21,194 nt of DNA from Candidatus Bipolaricaulota bacterium. Lineage in GTDB: Bacteria > Bipolaricaulota > Bipolaricaulia > RBG-16-55-9. The stretch is from assembly GCA_018609825.1 (NCBI GenBank), contig JAHEOA010000211.1:1-21194 (forward strand), given 5' to 3'. The position numbers were made by a program, and so were the translations under genes. Positions 14,354 through 21,194 of this stretch are shown here, one piece after another. The notes below the pieces were generated by a model. That model made no database searches. It had not been told where the DNA came from and was given only the letters and a program-made list of their open reading frames with translations. Positions within the stretch are counted from its first letter, which is position 1. Every line of letters starts with the position of its first letter.

Positions 14354-15979
14354 TTAGGAGGCGTCTTGTTCTTGGTAAAGGTAGCGTTTGACGTCCTCCA
14401 GCGTCGTCTTCTCGAAGGGCTCGTCGACGAGGATGACGTCCTGCTCGCTCTTGATACGCTTGTAGGTGGCCAAGTGACGGCTTCGTTGGCGAATCTCGCG
14501 CCAGATCAGCGAGCGCAGCTCGTCGTGGCTGAGCTCATCCCCACTCTCGGCGTGGTTGGGGTAGACGAGCGCCTGAATCACCTCAGTGCCGTTGCGTTCG
14601 GCTTGGCGCACGACGATCTCCTGAATGTAGGGGCTGTGGAGCAGCTCCCACTCGATCTCCTCGGGGTAGACGTTCTTGCCCGTCTCCAGGACGATGACGT
14701 TCTTGCGGCGGCCCTTGATGTAGATCCAGCCGTCCTCGTCGATGTAGGCGAGGTCACCCGTATGGAGCCAGCCGTCCTCGTCCAGGATCTCGCGGGTGCG
14801 GCGCTCGTTCTTGTAATACCCCTGCATGACGTTGGGGCCGCGCACCAATAACTCGCCGACGCCCTCTTCGTTCTTGTGGACGAGCTTGGTCTCCACGTTG
14901 TCGAGCGGCGGCCCGACCGTGCCGACCTTCGGCGTGAACGCGTCGCTGAAGCAGATCACGGGCGCGGTCTCGGTCAGTCCGTAGCCCTCGACGACGCCGA
15001 TCCCGAGTCTTCGGAAGCCCGTGGCAACCTCGGGCGAAAGCGGCGCGCTTCCGGAGACGAAGAAGCGCAATCGACCGCCGGTCAGCTTCTGGCGAATCCT
15101 GCGGCCAACCAGCCGCGGGGCATAGCGTTTCAACGCCCGCTGGATACGGCTGCCGTCGATGCGTTCCTGGAGCCGCTCGTACATGGAGTGATAGAGCTTC
15201 GGGACGGCGACGAGCACGGTCGCACGGTATTTGGCCATGACGTCGGCCAGGTTGGCGTAGTTGTTGGTGTAGACGACCGTGGCCCCTTTCCAGAGCACGG
15301 CGATCAGCGCGACCAAGCCGAAGCTGTGGTTCCAGGGCGCGATCGTGACCATCAGGTCGTCCGCGTTCACCTCAAGCCGATCGAAGACGGCTCGGACGTT
15401 GCTCGTCATGTTGTCGTTGGTCAGCATCACCGACTTGGCGTCGCCCATGGTCCCGGACGTGCAGAGCATGGCCGCCAAGTCATCGGGGCCGCGCTCGCGC
15501 GGGGTGAACGACTGATCCGACAGGAACGCGTCCCACGTCAGGAAGTCGCCGTTGCTGTCCAGATCGGCCTTGTCGAGGTCGAAGACCACGGTCAGCTCCT
15601 GGATGGCGAGGCCGCTCACGGCGGGATAACTGTCGCCGGAGACGATGATCCCGACCGCGTCCGTGGCGCTGACGAGGCGATGGATCTCGGTCTTGCGCAG
15701 CATCGGATCGATCGGAATGGCGACCGCACCGGCTTTGAGGATCCCCAGGAACGAACTGACCCATTCGGGTCGGGGTTTGGACAGGATTGCCACGTGATCG
15801 CCCGGCCGAACGCCCCAGTGCTCGAGGCCGGCCGCGACGGCGTCCGACTGCTCGTCGAGCTGGCCGTAGGTGAGCTGGGGCGAGGCTTGGGTCCCCGTGG
15901 CCTCGATGGCGATGGCGGTCTTGGCGCGATGTTGGTGCATCGCCTCCGAGAGCACGTCGACGAGGGCGGGGTGGCTCAT
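14354..15979 (-). CDS. AMP-dependent acyl-CoA synthetase (long-chain fatty acid-CoA ligase-like)
   Basis: A 541-residue adenylate-forming enzyme. It activates a carboxylic acid with ATP and then forms the CoA thioester. It has the phosphate-binding loop CTSGTMGDAK (residues 173-182), the A5 motif YGLTETAP, the A7 region WLHTGDLAYIDEDGWIYIKG and RRKNVIVLETGKNVYPEEIE, which ends in the hinge and C-terminal lid. The P-loop is slightly unusual, MGDAK replacing the common TGxPK. Chain length and substrate cannot be read from the sequence, although long-chain fatty acids are the usual substrates in this group. The start is 3 bases after the stop of the thioredoxin-reductase-like gene, so the pair forms an operon. 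Confidence 0.92.
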   Translation of the reverse strand: MSHPALVDVLSEAMHQHRAKTAIAIEATGTQASPQLTYGQLDEQSDAVAAGLEHWGVRPGDHVAILSKPRPEWVSSFLGILKAGAVAIPIDPMLRKTEIHRLVSATDAVGIIVSGDSYPAVSGLAIQELTVVFDLDKADLDSNGDFLTWDAFLSDQSFTPRERGPDDLAAMLCTSGTMGDAKSVMLTNDNMTSNVRAVFDRLEVNADDLMVTIAPWNHSFGLVALIAVLWKGATVVYTNNYANLADVMAKYRATVLVAVPKLYHSMYERLQERIDGSRIQRALKRYAPRLVGRRIRQKLTGGRLRFFVSGSAPLSPEVATGFRRLGIGVVEGYGLTETAPVICFSDAFTPKVGTVGPPLDNVETKLVHKNEEGVGELLVRGPNVMQGYYKNERRTREILDEDGWLHTGDLAYIDEDGWIYIKGRRKNVIVLETGKNVYPEEIEWELLHSPYIQEIVVRQAERNGTEVIQALVYPNHAESGDELSHDELRSLIWREIRQRSRHLATYKRIKSEQDVILVDEPFEKTTLEDVKRYLYQEQDAS

Positions 15980-15982
15980 GGC

Positions 15983-17020
15983 CTAGAGCTCAACCGCTTC
16001 GAGGTTGGAGGGCCAGTGGCCGTTCTCCAGGTACCTTTCGGCTTCGAGCGCGGCGATGCAGCCGTCGCCGGCGGCCACGACCGCTTGGGCGTATTCGCCG
16101 GAGAGCTGGCGCACGTCGCCGACGCCGAAGACCCCTGGGACCTCGGTGCGCATGCGGACGTCGGTGAAGAGATATCCGAGCTCGTCCATGGCCAGTTTCC
16201 CCTCGAGGAACCCCGTGGCCGGCTCGTGGCCGATGTTGACGAAGACGCCGTCGGTGTCCCACTCGCGGCGCTCGCCGGTCTTCACGTCTTTGAGCACCAC
16301 GGCGTTGACCATGCCGTTGCCCTTGACCTCCTCCACCTCGGTGTTCCAGATGAAGTTGACCTTCGGGTTGTTCAGCACCTTCTCCACCAACTGCTGGTCC
16401 TTGGCGCGGAAGCGGTTCGGGTCGTCTTCGGAGTGGCGCACGACCATGTGGATCTCGTTGGCGAACTTCGTCAGGAACAGCGCCTCGGTGAAGCCGGAGT
16501 CGCCGGCGCCGATCTCGAGGAGGTTCTTGTCCTTGAAGAAGAACGCGTCGCAGACGGCGCAGTATGACAATCCCTTGCCCTTGAACTCTTGGGCGCCCTC
16601 GGCGGGCAGCTCGATGGGGCCGGCCCCGGTGGAGACGATGACGACGGGCGCCTCATGGACGGTGCGATCGGTGGTGACCCGATGGAGGTGGCCGTCGGCG
16701 TGCCATTCCACGTCGGCCACTTCCTCCATGAGGATCTCGGTCCCGAGTCGTTCGGCCTGCTGGCGCGTGCGATCCATCAACTCGGGCCCTTGGATCGCCT
16801 CGACGAAGCCGGGGAAGTTCTCCACGTCGCTCGTGTCGTTCAGCTGGCCCCCGGGCAGTTCCTTGTCGATCATGCGGGTCTTCAGTTGGGCGCGCGAGGC
16901 GTAGATCGCGGCGGTCAGGCCGGCGGGGCCGCCGCCAAGGATCAGCACGTCGGGATTGGGTGCTTCGTCTTCGGCCAGTTCGGTCTGCGGCTCTTCGGTC
17001 GGAATCGCAACGTCGATCAT
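15983..17020 (-). CDS. trxB: Thioredoxin reductase-like FAD/NAD(P) oxidoreductase
   Basis: A 345-residue class II flavoprotein. It has an FAD-binding GGGPAG (residues 29-34), the redox-active CAVC (C154, C157), an NAD(P)-binding GAGDSG (171-176) and the closing FAD motif GVFGVGDV (297-304). Thioredoxin reductases use NADPH to reduce thioredoxin. In the usual enzyme an HRRxxxR motif after the second nucleotide-binding loop recognises the 2'-phosphate of NADPH. Here the same place reads VVRHSEDDPNRFRA (193-206), with an insertion, so cofactor preference may differ. A 24-residue acidic extension precedes the FAD domain. GGAGG lies 7 bases before the ATG, behind a strong-looking promoter. Confidence 0.88.
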   Translation of the reverse strand: MIDVAIPTEEPQTELAEDEAPNPDVLILGGGPAGLTAAIYASRAQLKTRMIDKELPGGQLNDTSDVENFPGFVEAIQGPELMDRTRQQAERLGTEILMEEVADVEWHADGHLHRVTTDRTVHEAPVVIVSTGAGPIELPAEGAQEFKGKGLSYCAVCDAFFFKDKNLLEIGAGDSGFTEALFLTKFANEIHMVVRHSEDDPNRFRAKDQQLVEKVLNNPKVNFIWNTEVEEVKGNGMVNAVVLKDVKTGERREWDTDGVFVNIGHEPATGFLEGKLAMDELGYLFTDVRMRTEVPGVFGVGDVRQLSGEYAQAVVAAGDGCIAALEAERYLENGHWPSNLEAVEL

Positions 17021-17083
17021 TCGTCCACCTCCGGTATGTCCAAACGCTCGGGCGATGCGGTCCGTCGGAAAGTCAGGAGTGTC

Positions 17084-17113
17084 ATCTTAGCCGTCGCCCG
17101 CAAGCGGTGTCAA
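17084..17113 (-). promoter_or_regulatory. Promoter of the trxB-acyl-CoA ligase operon
   Basis: A perfect -35 TTGACA (17108-17113), an 18-base spacer and TAAGAT (17084-17089). The start would be near 17077, giving a leader of about 57 bases with GGAGG before the ATG. It lies just after the stop codon of the gene upstream on the same strand. Confidence 0.75.
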
Positions 17114-17120
17114 CGCGCGG

Positions 17121-17777
17121 TTAACGCCGCGATGGCGGGGCCAGCTGGGCGCCCACGTTGAAGCCCTCGGTGCCGAAGTACGAGGCGAGCATGACGGGGA
17201 ACGTGATGTAGACGGTGTTCTTGATCGTCTCTTCGTGGGGCCGCATGACGCGCATCAGCAGCGGAAACGTCCGCTTCAGATAGTCGGGCGTCTCCGCCGG
17301 CGCGACCAGCTCCTCGGCGGCGCCGGGCTCGAACAGCGGGCTGATCAGGTTGAGCCACAGGCCCGAGGCGGCGGCGATGCCGCCAAAGGAGCCGATGACG
17401 GTTCCAATCAGCGTTGCGGTGACGCTGCCCTCGACGTTGACCAGCGACCCCGCCGCGACGATCCCGATCGACGAGCCCACGAACACGAGCAACGGATAGC
17501 CAATGGGGCGGTAGACGCTGCGGCCGATCGACCAACACAGCTGCGGGTCGTCGGCGCCGGCGCAGGCGTTGGCGAAGAACTGTTCCAGGACGCTCACGGC
17601 CACCAGGCCGCCGATGCTGCCGCCCATGAACTCGGCGAAGAAGAAGTCCTCCGCGCTTGGCTGACGAGGCTGTGGGGTCGCTTGGGCCCAGGCGAGGGGC
17701 TGAATGGCCTGCACCATCACCCCGGCGATCAGCGTCACGATCAGGACCCGGGACAACGGGGAACCGCCGGTTCGCAT
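17121..17777 (-). CDS. Hypothetical membrane protein with signal peptide
   Basis: I do not recognise this 218-residue protein. It begins with a hydrophobic export signal (VLIVTLIAGVMV, with an AWAQA cleavage-like site near residue 31). Three or four further apolar, glycine/alanine-rich segments follow, including VFVGSSIGIVAAGSLV and GTVIGSFGGIAAASG, which resemble packed small-residue helices or a glycine zipper. Two cysteines (in NACAGADDPQLC) lie outside the membrane segments. The start at 17777 is chosen because a near-consensus -10 box lies 9 bases upstream, predicting a leaderless mRNA. A longer frame would begin at 17816, but that start lies upstream of the proposed -10 box. The reading with hydrophobic segments is preferred over an alternative Arg/Pro-rich frame on the same strand. 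Confidence 0.75.
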   Translation of the reverse strand: MRTGGSPLSRVLIVTLIAGVMVQAIQPLAWAQATPQPRQPSAEDFFFAEFMGGSIGGLVAVSVLEQFFANACAGADDPQLCWSIGRSVYRPIGYPLLVFVGSSIGIVAAGSLVNVEGSVTATLIGTVIGSFGGIAAASGLWLNLISPLFEPGAAEELVAPAETPDYLKRTFPLLMRVMRPHEETIKNTVYITFPVMLASYFGTEGFNVGAQLAPPSRR

Positions 17778-17786
17778 AGCCCAATA

Positions 17787-17816
17787 ATTGTAGAGGACGG
17801 CATTGCCCTGACACAA
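17787..17816 (-). promoter_or_regulatory. Promoter of the membrane-protein gene, leaderless
   Basis: TTGTGT (17811-17816), an 18-base spacer and TACAAT (17787-17792). The ATG at 17777 is 9 bases after the -10, so the transcript should start within about 3 bases of it. No Shine-Dalgarno sequence is visible. Confidence 0.65.
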
Positions 17817-17821
17817 CCGTC

Positions 17822-17850
17822 TTGACGCGAATGCAGCGCGGTTCTACGCT
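17822..17850 (+). promoter_or_regulatory. Promoter of the zincin metallopeptidase gene, leaderless
   Basis: TTGACG (17822-17827), a 17-base spacer and TACGCT (17845-17850). The ATG of the metallopeptidase (17858) comes 7 bases later, at the predicted transcription start. It is back to back with the promoter of the membrane-protein gene. Confidence 0.65.
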
Positions 17851-17857
17851 GAGAGGC

Positions 17858-18217
17858 ATGGATCGCCAGCGCTTTGAGGGGCTCGTCGAAGAGGCCCTGG
17901 ATCAGCTCCCGGACTTCTTCCAATCGAAGCTGCAGAACCTCGCCGTGATCGTCGAAGACGCGCCGTCGCCGGAGGTCGTCGACGACCTCGGCGATGACCG
18001 GATGCTCGGGCTCTACCAAGGCATTCCGCTGCCGGAGCGCAGCGTCTGGGACGACTACCCCTATCCGGACGTGATCTCCATCTATCAGCGCAACATCGAG
18101 GCGATCGCTCACACCGACGACGAGGTCATCGAGGAAGTGCGCATTACGGTGATGCACGAGATCGGCCACTACTTCGGCATGGACGAGGACGACCTGGCCG
18201 AGCTCGGCCTCGAATGA
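17858..18217 (+). CDS. Zincin-like metallopeptidase family protein (PF06262-type)
   Basis: A short protein of 119 residues with HEIGHYFGMDEDDLAELG near its C-terminus. H100, E101 and H104 form the HExxH zinc site, and D109/E110 lie where a third ligand is expected. The family is widespread but its substrate is unknown. The length matches the family's small size. The start at 17858 was chosen because the promoter predicts a leaderless mRNA beginning there. An ATG at 17831 in frame, and the frame's upstream part, lie within the promoter. It ends 7 bases before the convergent pyrE stop. Confidence 0.9.
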   Translation: MDRQRFEGLVEEALDQLPDFFQSKLQNLAVIVEDAPSPEVVDDLGDDRMLGLYQGIPLPERSVWDDYPYPDVISIYQRNIEAIAHTDDEVIEEVRITVMHEIGHYFGMDEDDLAELGLE

Positions 18218-18224
18218 GGACGCG

Positions 18225-18878
18225 TCAACGTCGTGACGGGGGACGGTACCCGTCGGGATCGCGCAGGAACGCCAGCACGGCGTCGTACACCTCGTCGCGC
18301 AACCGACCGCGCGCGCTCAGTACGGCCAGCAGCTCGTCCCAGTTCGTCAGACTGATCAAGCGAAGCCCTTGTTCGTGAAGATGGCTCCTCGCCTCGTTCA
18401 GGTCAGCTCGCTCGCTGAAGTATTCGAACACGCACAGGCACTGATCGATCTGGGCCCCTGCATCAACGATGCCGCGTTGGAAAGCGAGCTTGCTGCCGCC
18501 GTCGGTGACCAGGTCCTCGACCAGGAGAACGCGGACGGCTTCGTCGAGGTGCCCCTCGATCTGCTGGCTTCGCCCATAGCCTTTCGGGTGTTTGCGCACG
18601 TAGACGAGCGGTCGGTCCAGCTCAAGCGCCAGGAACGCGGCGAACGGGATGCCGGCCGTCTCGCCGCCGGCCAGCGTCTCGAACGCCTCCAAGCCGATCG
18701 CGTCCTGGGCCGCCTGGACGAGCCCGTCGATGACCGCACGTCGCGGCCCCGGAAACGAGATGATCCGCCGGACGTCGACGTAGACGGGCGAGAGGCGCCC
18801 GGATGCCAACCGGAAGGGATCGTCGGGTCGGATTTGAATGGCTCCGGCGTCGATAAGCGCTTCGGCGACGCGTTCCAT
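18225..18878 (-). CDS. pyrE: Orotate phosphoribosyltransferase
   Basis: A 217-residue type I phosphoribosyltransferase. It transfers ribose-5-phosphate from PRPP to orotate in UMP synthesis. The PRPP-binding motif is VEDLVTDGGSK (residues 120-130), and the loop VRKHPKGYGRSQQIEG (94-109) has the positively charged residues and glycines of the OPRT flexible loop. FRLASGRLSPVYVDVR near the N-terminus matches the orotate site. It stands apart from other pyrimidine genes in this window. The -10 box TAGACT ends 8 bases before the ATG, so the mRNA appears leaderless. Confidence 0.92.
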   Translation of the reverse strand: MERVAEALIDAGAIQIRPDDPFRLASGRLSPVYVDVRRIISFPGPRRAVIDGLVQAAQDAIGLEAFETLAGGETAGIPFAAFLALELDRPLVYVRKHPKGYGRSQQIEGHLDEAVRVLLVEDLVTDGGSKLAFQRGIVDAGAQIDQCLCVFEYFSERADLNEARSHLHEQGLRLISLTNWDELLAVLSARGRLRDEVYDAVLAFLRDPDGYRPPSRR

Positions 18879-18886
18879 GTCGCGGC

Positions 18887-18916
18887 AGTCTAAGCGAGTT
18901 TTGGACAGAACGTCAA
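18887..18916 (-). promoter_or_regulatory. Promoter of pyrE, leaderless
   Basis: TTGACG (18911-18916), an 18-base spacer and TAGACT (18887-18892), 8 bases before the pyrE ATG at 18878. No Shine-Dalgarno sequence lies between. The promoter is divergent from that of the acylase gene, with the two -35 boxes 5 bases apart. Confidence 0.65.
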
Positions 18917-18921
18917 CGCCG

Positions 18922-18951
18922 TTGTGTGGGCGAACCGGGGCGTGCTAGCGT
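18922..18951 (+). promoter_or_regulatory. Promoter of the penicillin acylase family gene
   Basis: TTGTGT (18922-18927), an 18-base spacer and TAGCGT (18946-18951). The start would be near 18958, leaving a leader of about 32 bases with AAGGAGG (18977-18983). It is a weak match but well placed. Confidence 0.5.
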
Positions 18952-18989
18952 GAGTACACTCCGTTCGAAACGCTTCAAGGAGGTTCTCC

Positions 18990-21194
18990 ATGATGCGACG
19001 ACTCGAGGTCCGAGTTGTGGGCGCGGTGCTTCTGATGGCCGCGCTCGCGCTCGGCCCCGCCGAGATGGCGCCCACGACGACCGCCGGTGAAGCTGGCCCC
19101 GCGCTGGTGCCGGCGGTGTTGAGCGACCAGCTGAACGCGCGCGGCCACGTCGTCGCGGACGACTTCGGCGTGCCGCACGTCTTCGCGCAAAACGCGCATG
19201 ATCTCTACTTCATGACCGGCTATGTTCAAGCCCGAGATCGGCTGTTCCAGATGGACGTGACGCGCCGCCAAGCGAGCGGAACCCTGGCTGAGTTGCTGGG
19301 TCCCGACGCGCTGGCCAGCGACGTCCAGTTGCGCACGCTCGGCCTACGACGGGCTGCCCATCGCAGCCTGGAGGCCATTTCGGACACAGCCCGTCGCGAG
19401 CTGCAAGCGTACGCCGACGGCGTCAACGCCTTCATCGAGCAAGCGGAATCCAAGGGCCAACTGCCGCCGACATACGGCGCGCTGGAGCTGACCCAAGTCG
19501 AGCCCTGGACGGTCCTCGACACGCTGACGGTCGCCAAAGCGTTGGCGTTCCGACTGTCGTTCGACGGCTTCGAGACCGAGCTCACCCGGGCCTTTCTGGG
19601 CTACAGCGAGGCGCTGCGTGGCACCGGCATCGACGGCGCGACGCTGTTCAACCAAGACCTGTTCCGCAGCCAGCCCGTCAACGAGACGACGGTCCTCGCC
19701 CCGAACGACGAGACCGAGACACAGCGCCAGCTCGATCGCGTCGCCAAGGATCAGTGGGCCGATCGAGGGGACCAATCGACCCGCGAGCTGTTGGGCGACT
19801 ACCTCGACAAAGTCCGCGACATTCCGATGTTCGAGCCGCTGTTGAAACGGCGCGCGGTCGGCAGCAACTGGTTCGTGGTCTCGGGCGAGCACACCGAGAG
19901 CGGGCATCCGATGTTGGCCAACGACCCGCACCTCAGCCTGACGAACCCGTCGGTCTTCTACGAGATGGACCACAAGATCCAGAACGGGAAGACGCTCAGC
20001 GCCAGCGGCGTGGCGTTTCCCGGCGTGCCCTACGTCGTGTTGGGCCAGACCGATGACGTCGCCTGGGGAGCGACCAACAATCCCATCGACGAGACCGACT
20101 TTTTCCAGGAGACGATCGTCGAGGACGAACGGGGGCGGCTCCACACGGTCTTCCGGGGTGAGCAGGAGCCCGTGAAGGTCATTCCCGAAGAGTACAGAGC
20201 CAACCGGATCGGCGACGAACGGCCCAATAACGTCTCCACCGTGGCGCCCGGCGAGGACGTCCCGAAGGCGACGCTCGTCGCCCCGCGCCACGGGCCGATC
20301 GTGCAGATGGACCGCGAAGCGGGGGAGGCGATCAGCGTCCAGTTCACCGGGTTCTACGACACGAGGGAAGTCGAGACGTTCCGCGCGTGGAATCGAGCAG
20401 CGGACCTTGACGACTTCAAGGAAGGGTTGAAAACGTTCGACTTCGGCTCGCAGAACTGGGCCTACGCCGACACCGAGGGCAACATCGCCTACTTCTCGAG
20501 CGGCGAGGTGCCGCTGCGCCAGGACCTGCAACAGGGGTTCGTCGACCTCGTGCCGCCCTATCTCGTCCGCAACGGCTCGGGGGCGCTGCAGCACGAGTGG
20601 ATCCCCGACGAAGACCCCGACCCCAAACAGGCGATCCCGTTCCAGACGCTGCCGTTTGCCGAGATGCCGCAATCCGTCAATCCGGACAGGGGCTTCCTCG
20701 TCTCGGCCAACAACGATCCGTTGGGCCACACGCTCGACAACGACCCGCTCAACCAGCGCCGACCGTCGGGCGAGGGGCTGTTCTACCTCACGAAGAGTTA
20801 CAGCAGCGGCTTTCGGGCCGGGCGGCTCACCGAGCTGATCCGCGGCGACATCGAGGCCGACGGCCAAATCTCGGTGGCCGACGCGAAGGGCTTCATGGCC
20901 GACGTCACCCAGCTGTCGGCCCGACGGCTCGTGCCGCATCTGGTCAACGCGCTGGAGGCCGCCTTATCGGAGAACGCCCCAGCGCCGCTGGCGCAGTTCG
21001 CTCAGGATCCGCGGCTCTCGCAAATCCGGGATCTCTTGGCGAACTGGGATTATTCCACGCCGACCGGCTTGGCGTCCGGCTATGGCGACGGCAAACCGGC
21101 CGGCCAAGCGCCCACCGAGCGCGAGGTGAACGCCAGCGTCGCCGCCACCATCGCCAACGTCTGGATCTCCCAACTGACCAGCAACACGGTCGAC
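18990..21194 (+). CDS. Penicillin acylase family Ntn hydrolase (3' end outside window)
   Basis: The frame runs from an ATG at 18990 with AAGGAGG 6 bases upstream to the window edge without a stop (735 codons). Residues 1 to about 27 form a signal peptide. The alpha-chain region contains FGVPHVFAQN and GYVQARDRLFQMD. The beta chain would begin at the nucleophile serine 292 in RAVGSNWFVVSG; autocatalytic cleavage at this serine is the family rule. Further family blocks are HPMLANDPHLSL, PGVPYVVLGQTDDVAWGATN, APRHGPIV and FGSQNWAYADTEGNIAYFSS. The enzyme should be exported, then matured to two chains. Members hydrolyse penicillins, N-acyl-homoserine lactones or other N-acyl compounds; the substrate here is unknown. 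The acidic segment EADGQISVADAKGFM recalls the family's usual repeat-like helix and need not bind calcium. Confidence 0.93.
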   Translation, partial: MMRRLEVRVVGAVLLMAALALGPAEMAPTTTAGEAGPALVPAVLSDQLNARGHVVADDFGVPHVFAQNAHDLYFMTGYVQARDRLFQMDVTRRQASGTLAELLGPDALASDVQLRTLGLRRAAHRSLEAISDTARRELQAYADGVNAFIEQAESKGQLPPTYGALELTQVEPWTVLDTLTVAKALAFRLSFDGFETELTRAFLGYSEALRGTGIDGATLFNQDLFRSQPVNETTVLAPNDETETQRQLDRVAKDQWADRGDQSTRELLGDYLDKVRDIPMFEPLLKRRAVGSNWFVVSGEHTESGHPMLANDPHLSLTNPSVFYEMDHKIQNGKTLSASGVAFPGVPYVVLGQTDDVAWGATNNPIDETDFFQETIVEDERGRLHTVFRGEQEPVKVIPEEYRANRIGDERPNNVSTVAPGEDVPKATLVAPRHGPIVQMDREAGEAISVQFTGFYDTREVETFRAWNRAADLDDFKEGLKTFDFGSQNWAYADTEGNIAYFSSGEVPLRQDLQQGFVDLVPPYLVRNGSGALQHEWIPDEDPDPKQAIPFQTLPFAEMPQSVNPDRGFLVSANNDPLGHTLDNDPLNQRRPSGEGLFYLTKSYSSGFRAGRLTELIRGDIEADGQISVADAKGFMADVTQLSARRLVPHLVNALEAALSENAPAPLAQFAQDPRLSQIRDLLANWDYSTPTGLASGYGDGKPAGQAPTEREVNASVAATIANVWISQLTSNTVD

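Noticed and set aside
14876..16567. 563-codon plus-strand frame opposite the acyl-CoA ligase and trxB
   Set aside because: It crosses two recognised genes on the other strand and its composition is that of a shadow frame.
19344..20939. 531-codon minus-strand frame opposite the penicillin acylase gene
   Set aside because: The plus strand encodes a clear Ntn hydrolase; the antisense translation has no domain.
1..21194. CRISPR array, transposase, integrase, phage or toxin-antitoxin genes
   Set aside because: No regularly spaced repeats, terminal inverted repeats, or such protein families were seen; gene content and base composition are uniform.

Overview
The window is about 21 kb of very GC-rich bacterial chromosome, densely packed with ordinary housekeeping and envelope genes on both strands. 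I see no plasmid, phage, insertion sequence or CRISPR signature. A deep-branching, Chloroflexota-like bacterium is my best guess. It rests on the high GC, an EF-G-like paralogue, a DUF389 protein, an S9 peptidase and penicillin-acylase enzymes, lipoproteins, and several genes whose -10 box lies only 8-12 bases before the start codon. The phylum assignment is inference.

Layout. (1) 1-2.5 kb: the 3' part of an EF-G-like GTPase gene, followed by a YjbQ-family gene. Convergent to them is an MGDG-synthase-type glycosyltransferase, whose probable promoter (near 2.7 kb) carries two copies of a palindrome-centred 12-mer. (2) 2.9-4 kb: a small membrane-anchored cysteine-containing protein and a Nudix hydrolase. 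(3) 4-6.5 kb: gatA, with a tRNA-Leu(CAG) gene 29 bases upstream that appears to supply its promoter, and a divergent lipid-kinase gene. The -35 boxes of the two divergent promoters overlap. (4) 6.6-9.6 kb: a leftward cluster of tag (3-methyladenine glycosylase I), an MFS transporter and a DUF389 membrane protein. (5) 9.6-10.7 kb: a 340-base gene-free stretch rich in inverted repeats, then an unknown glycine-rich secreted protein. (6) 10.9-12.9 kb: an S9 (prolyl oligopeptidase) gene interrupted by what looks like a one-base deletion. (7) 12.9-14.3 kb: two lipoprotein genes in an operon. (8) 14.35-17.1 kb: a thioredoxin-reductase-like gene and an acyl-CoA synthetase gene, three bases apart, under a strong-looking promoter. 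(9) 17.1-19 kb: an unknown membrane protein, a short zincin metallopeptidase and an orotate phosphoribosyltransferase, all with promoters that predict leaderless or nearly leaderless mRNAs. (10) 19 kb to the end: a secreted penicillin-acylase-family Ntn hydrolase that runs off the window.

Three genes (glycosyltransferase, YegS-type kinase, acyl-CoA ligase) touch membrane lipid metabolism, but they are not in one operon. I found no convincing new multi-gene system. The best second-look items are regulatory: the tandem palindromes at 2.69 kb, the shared-35 divergent promoters and tRNA-gatA linkage at 5.5 kb, the recurrent leaderless architecture, and the structured gap at 9.6-9.95 kb. On the protein side they are the S9 frameshift and the changed zinc-ligand position in Tag. 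All promoter calls were made by eye.
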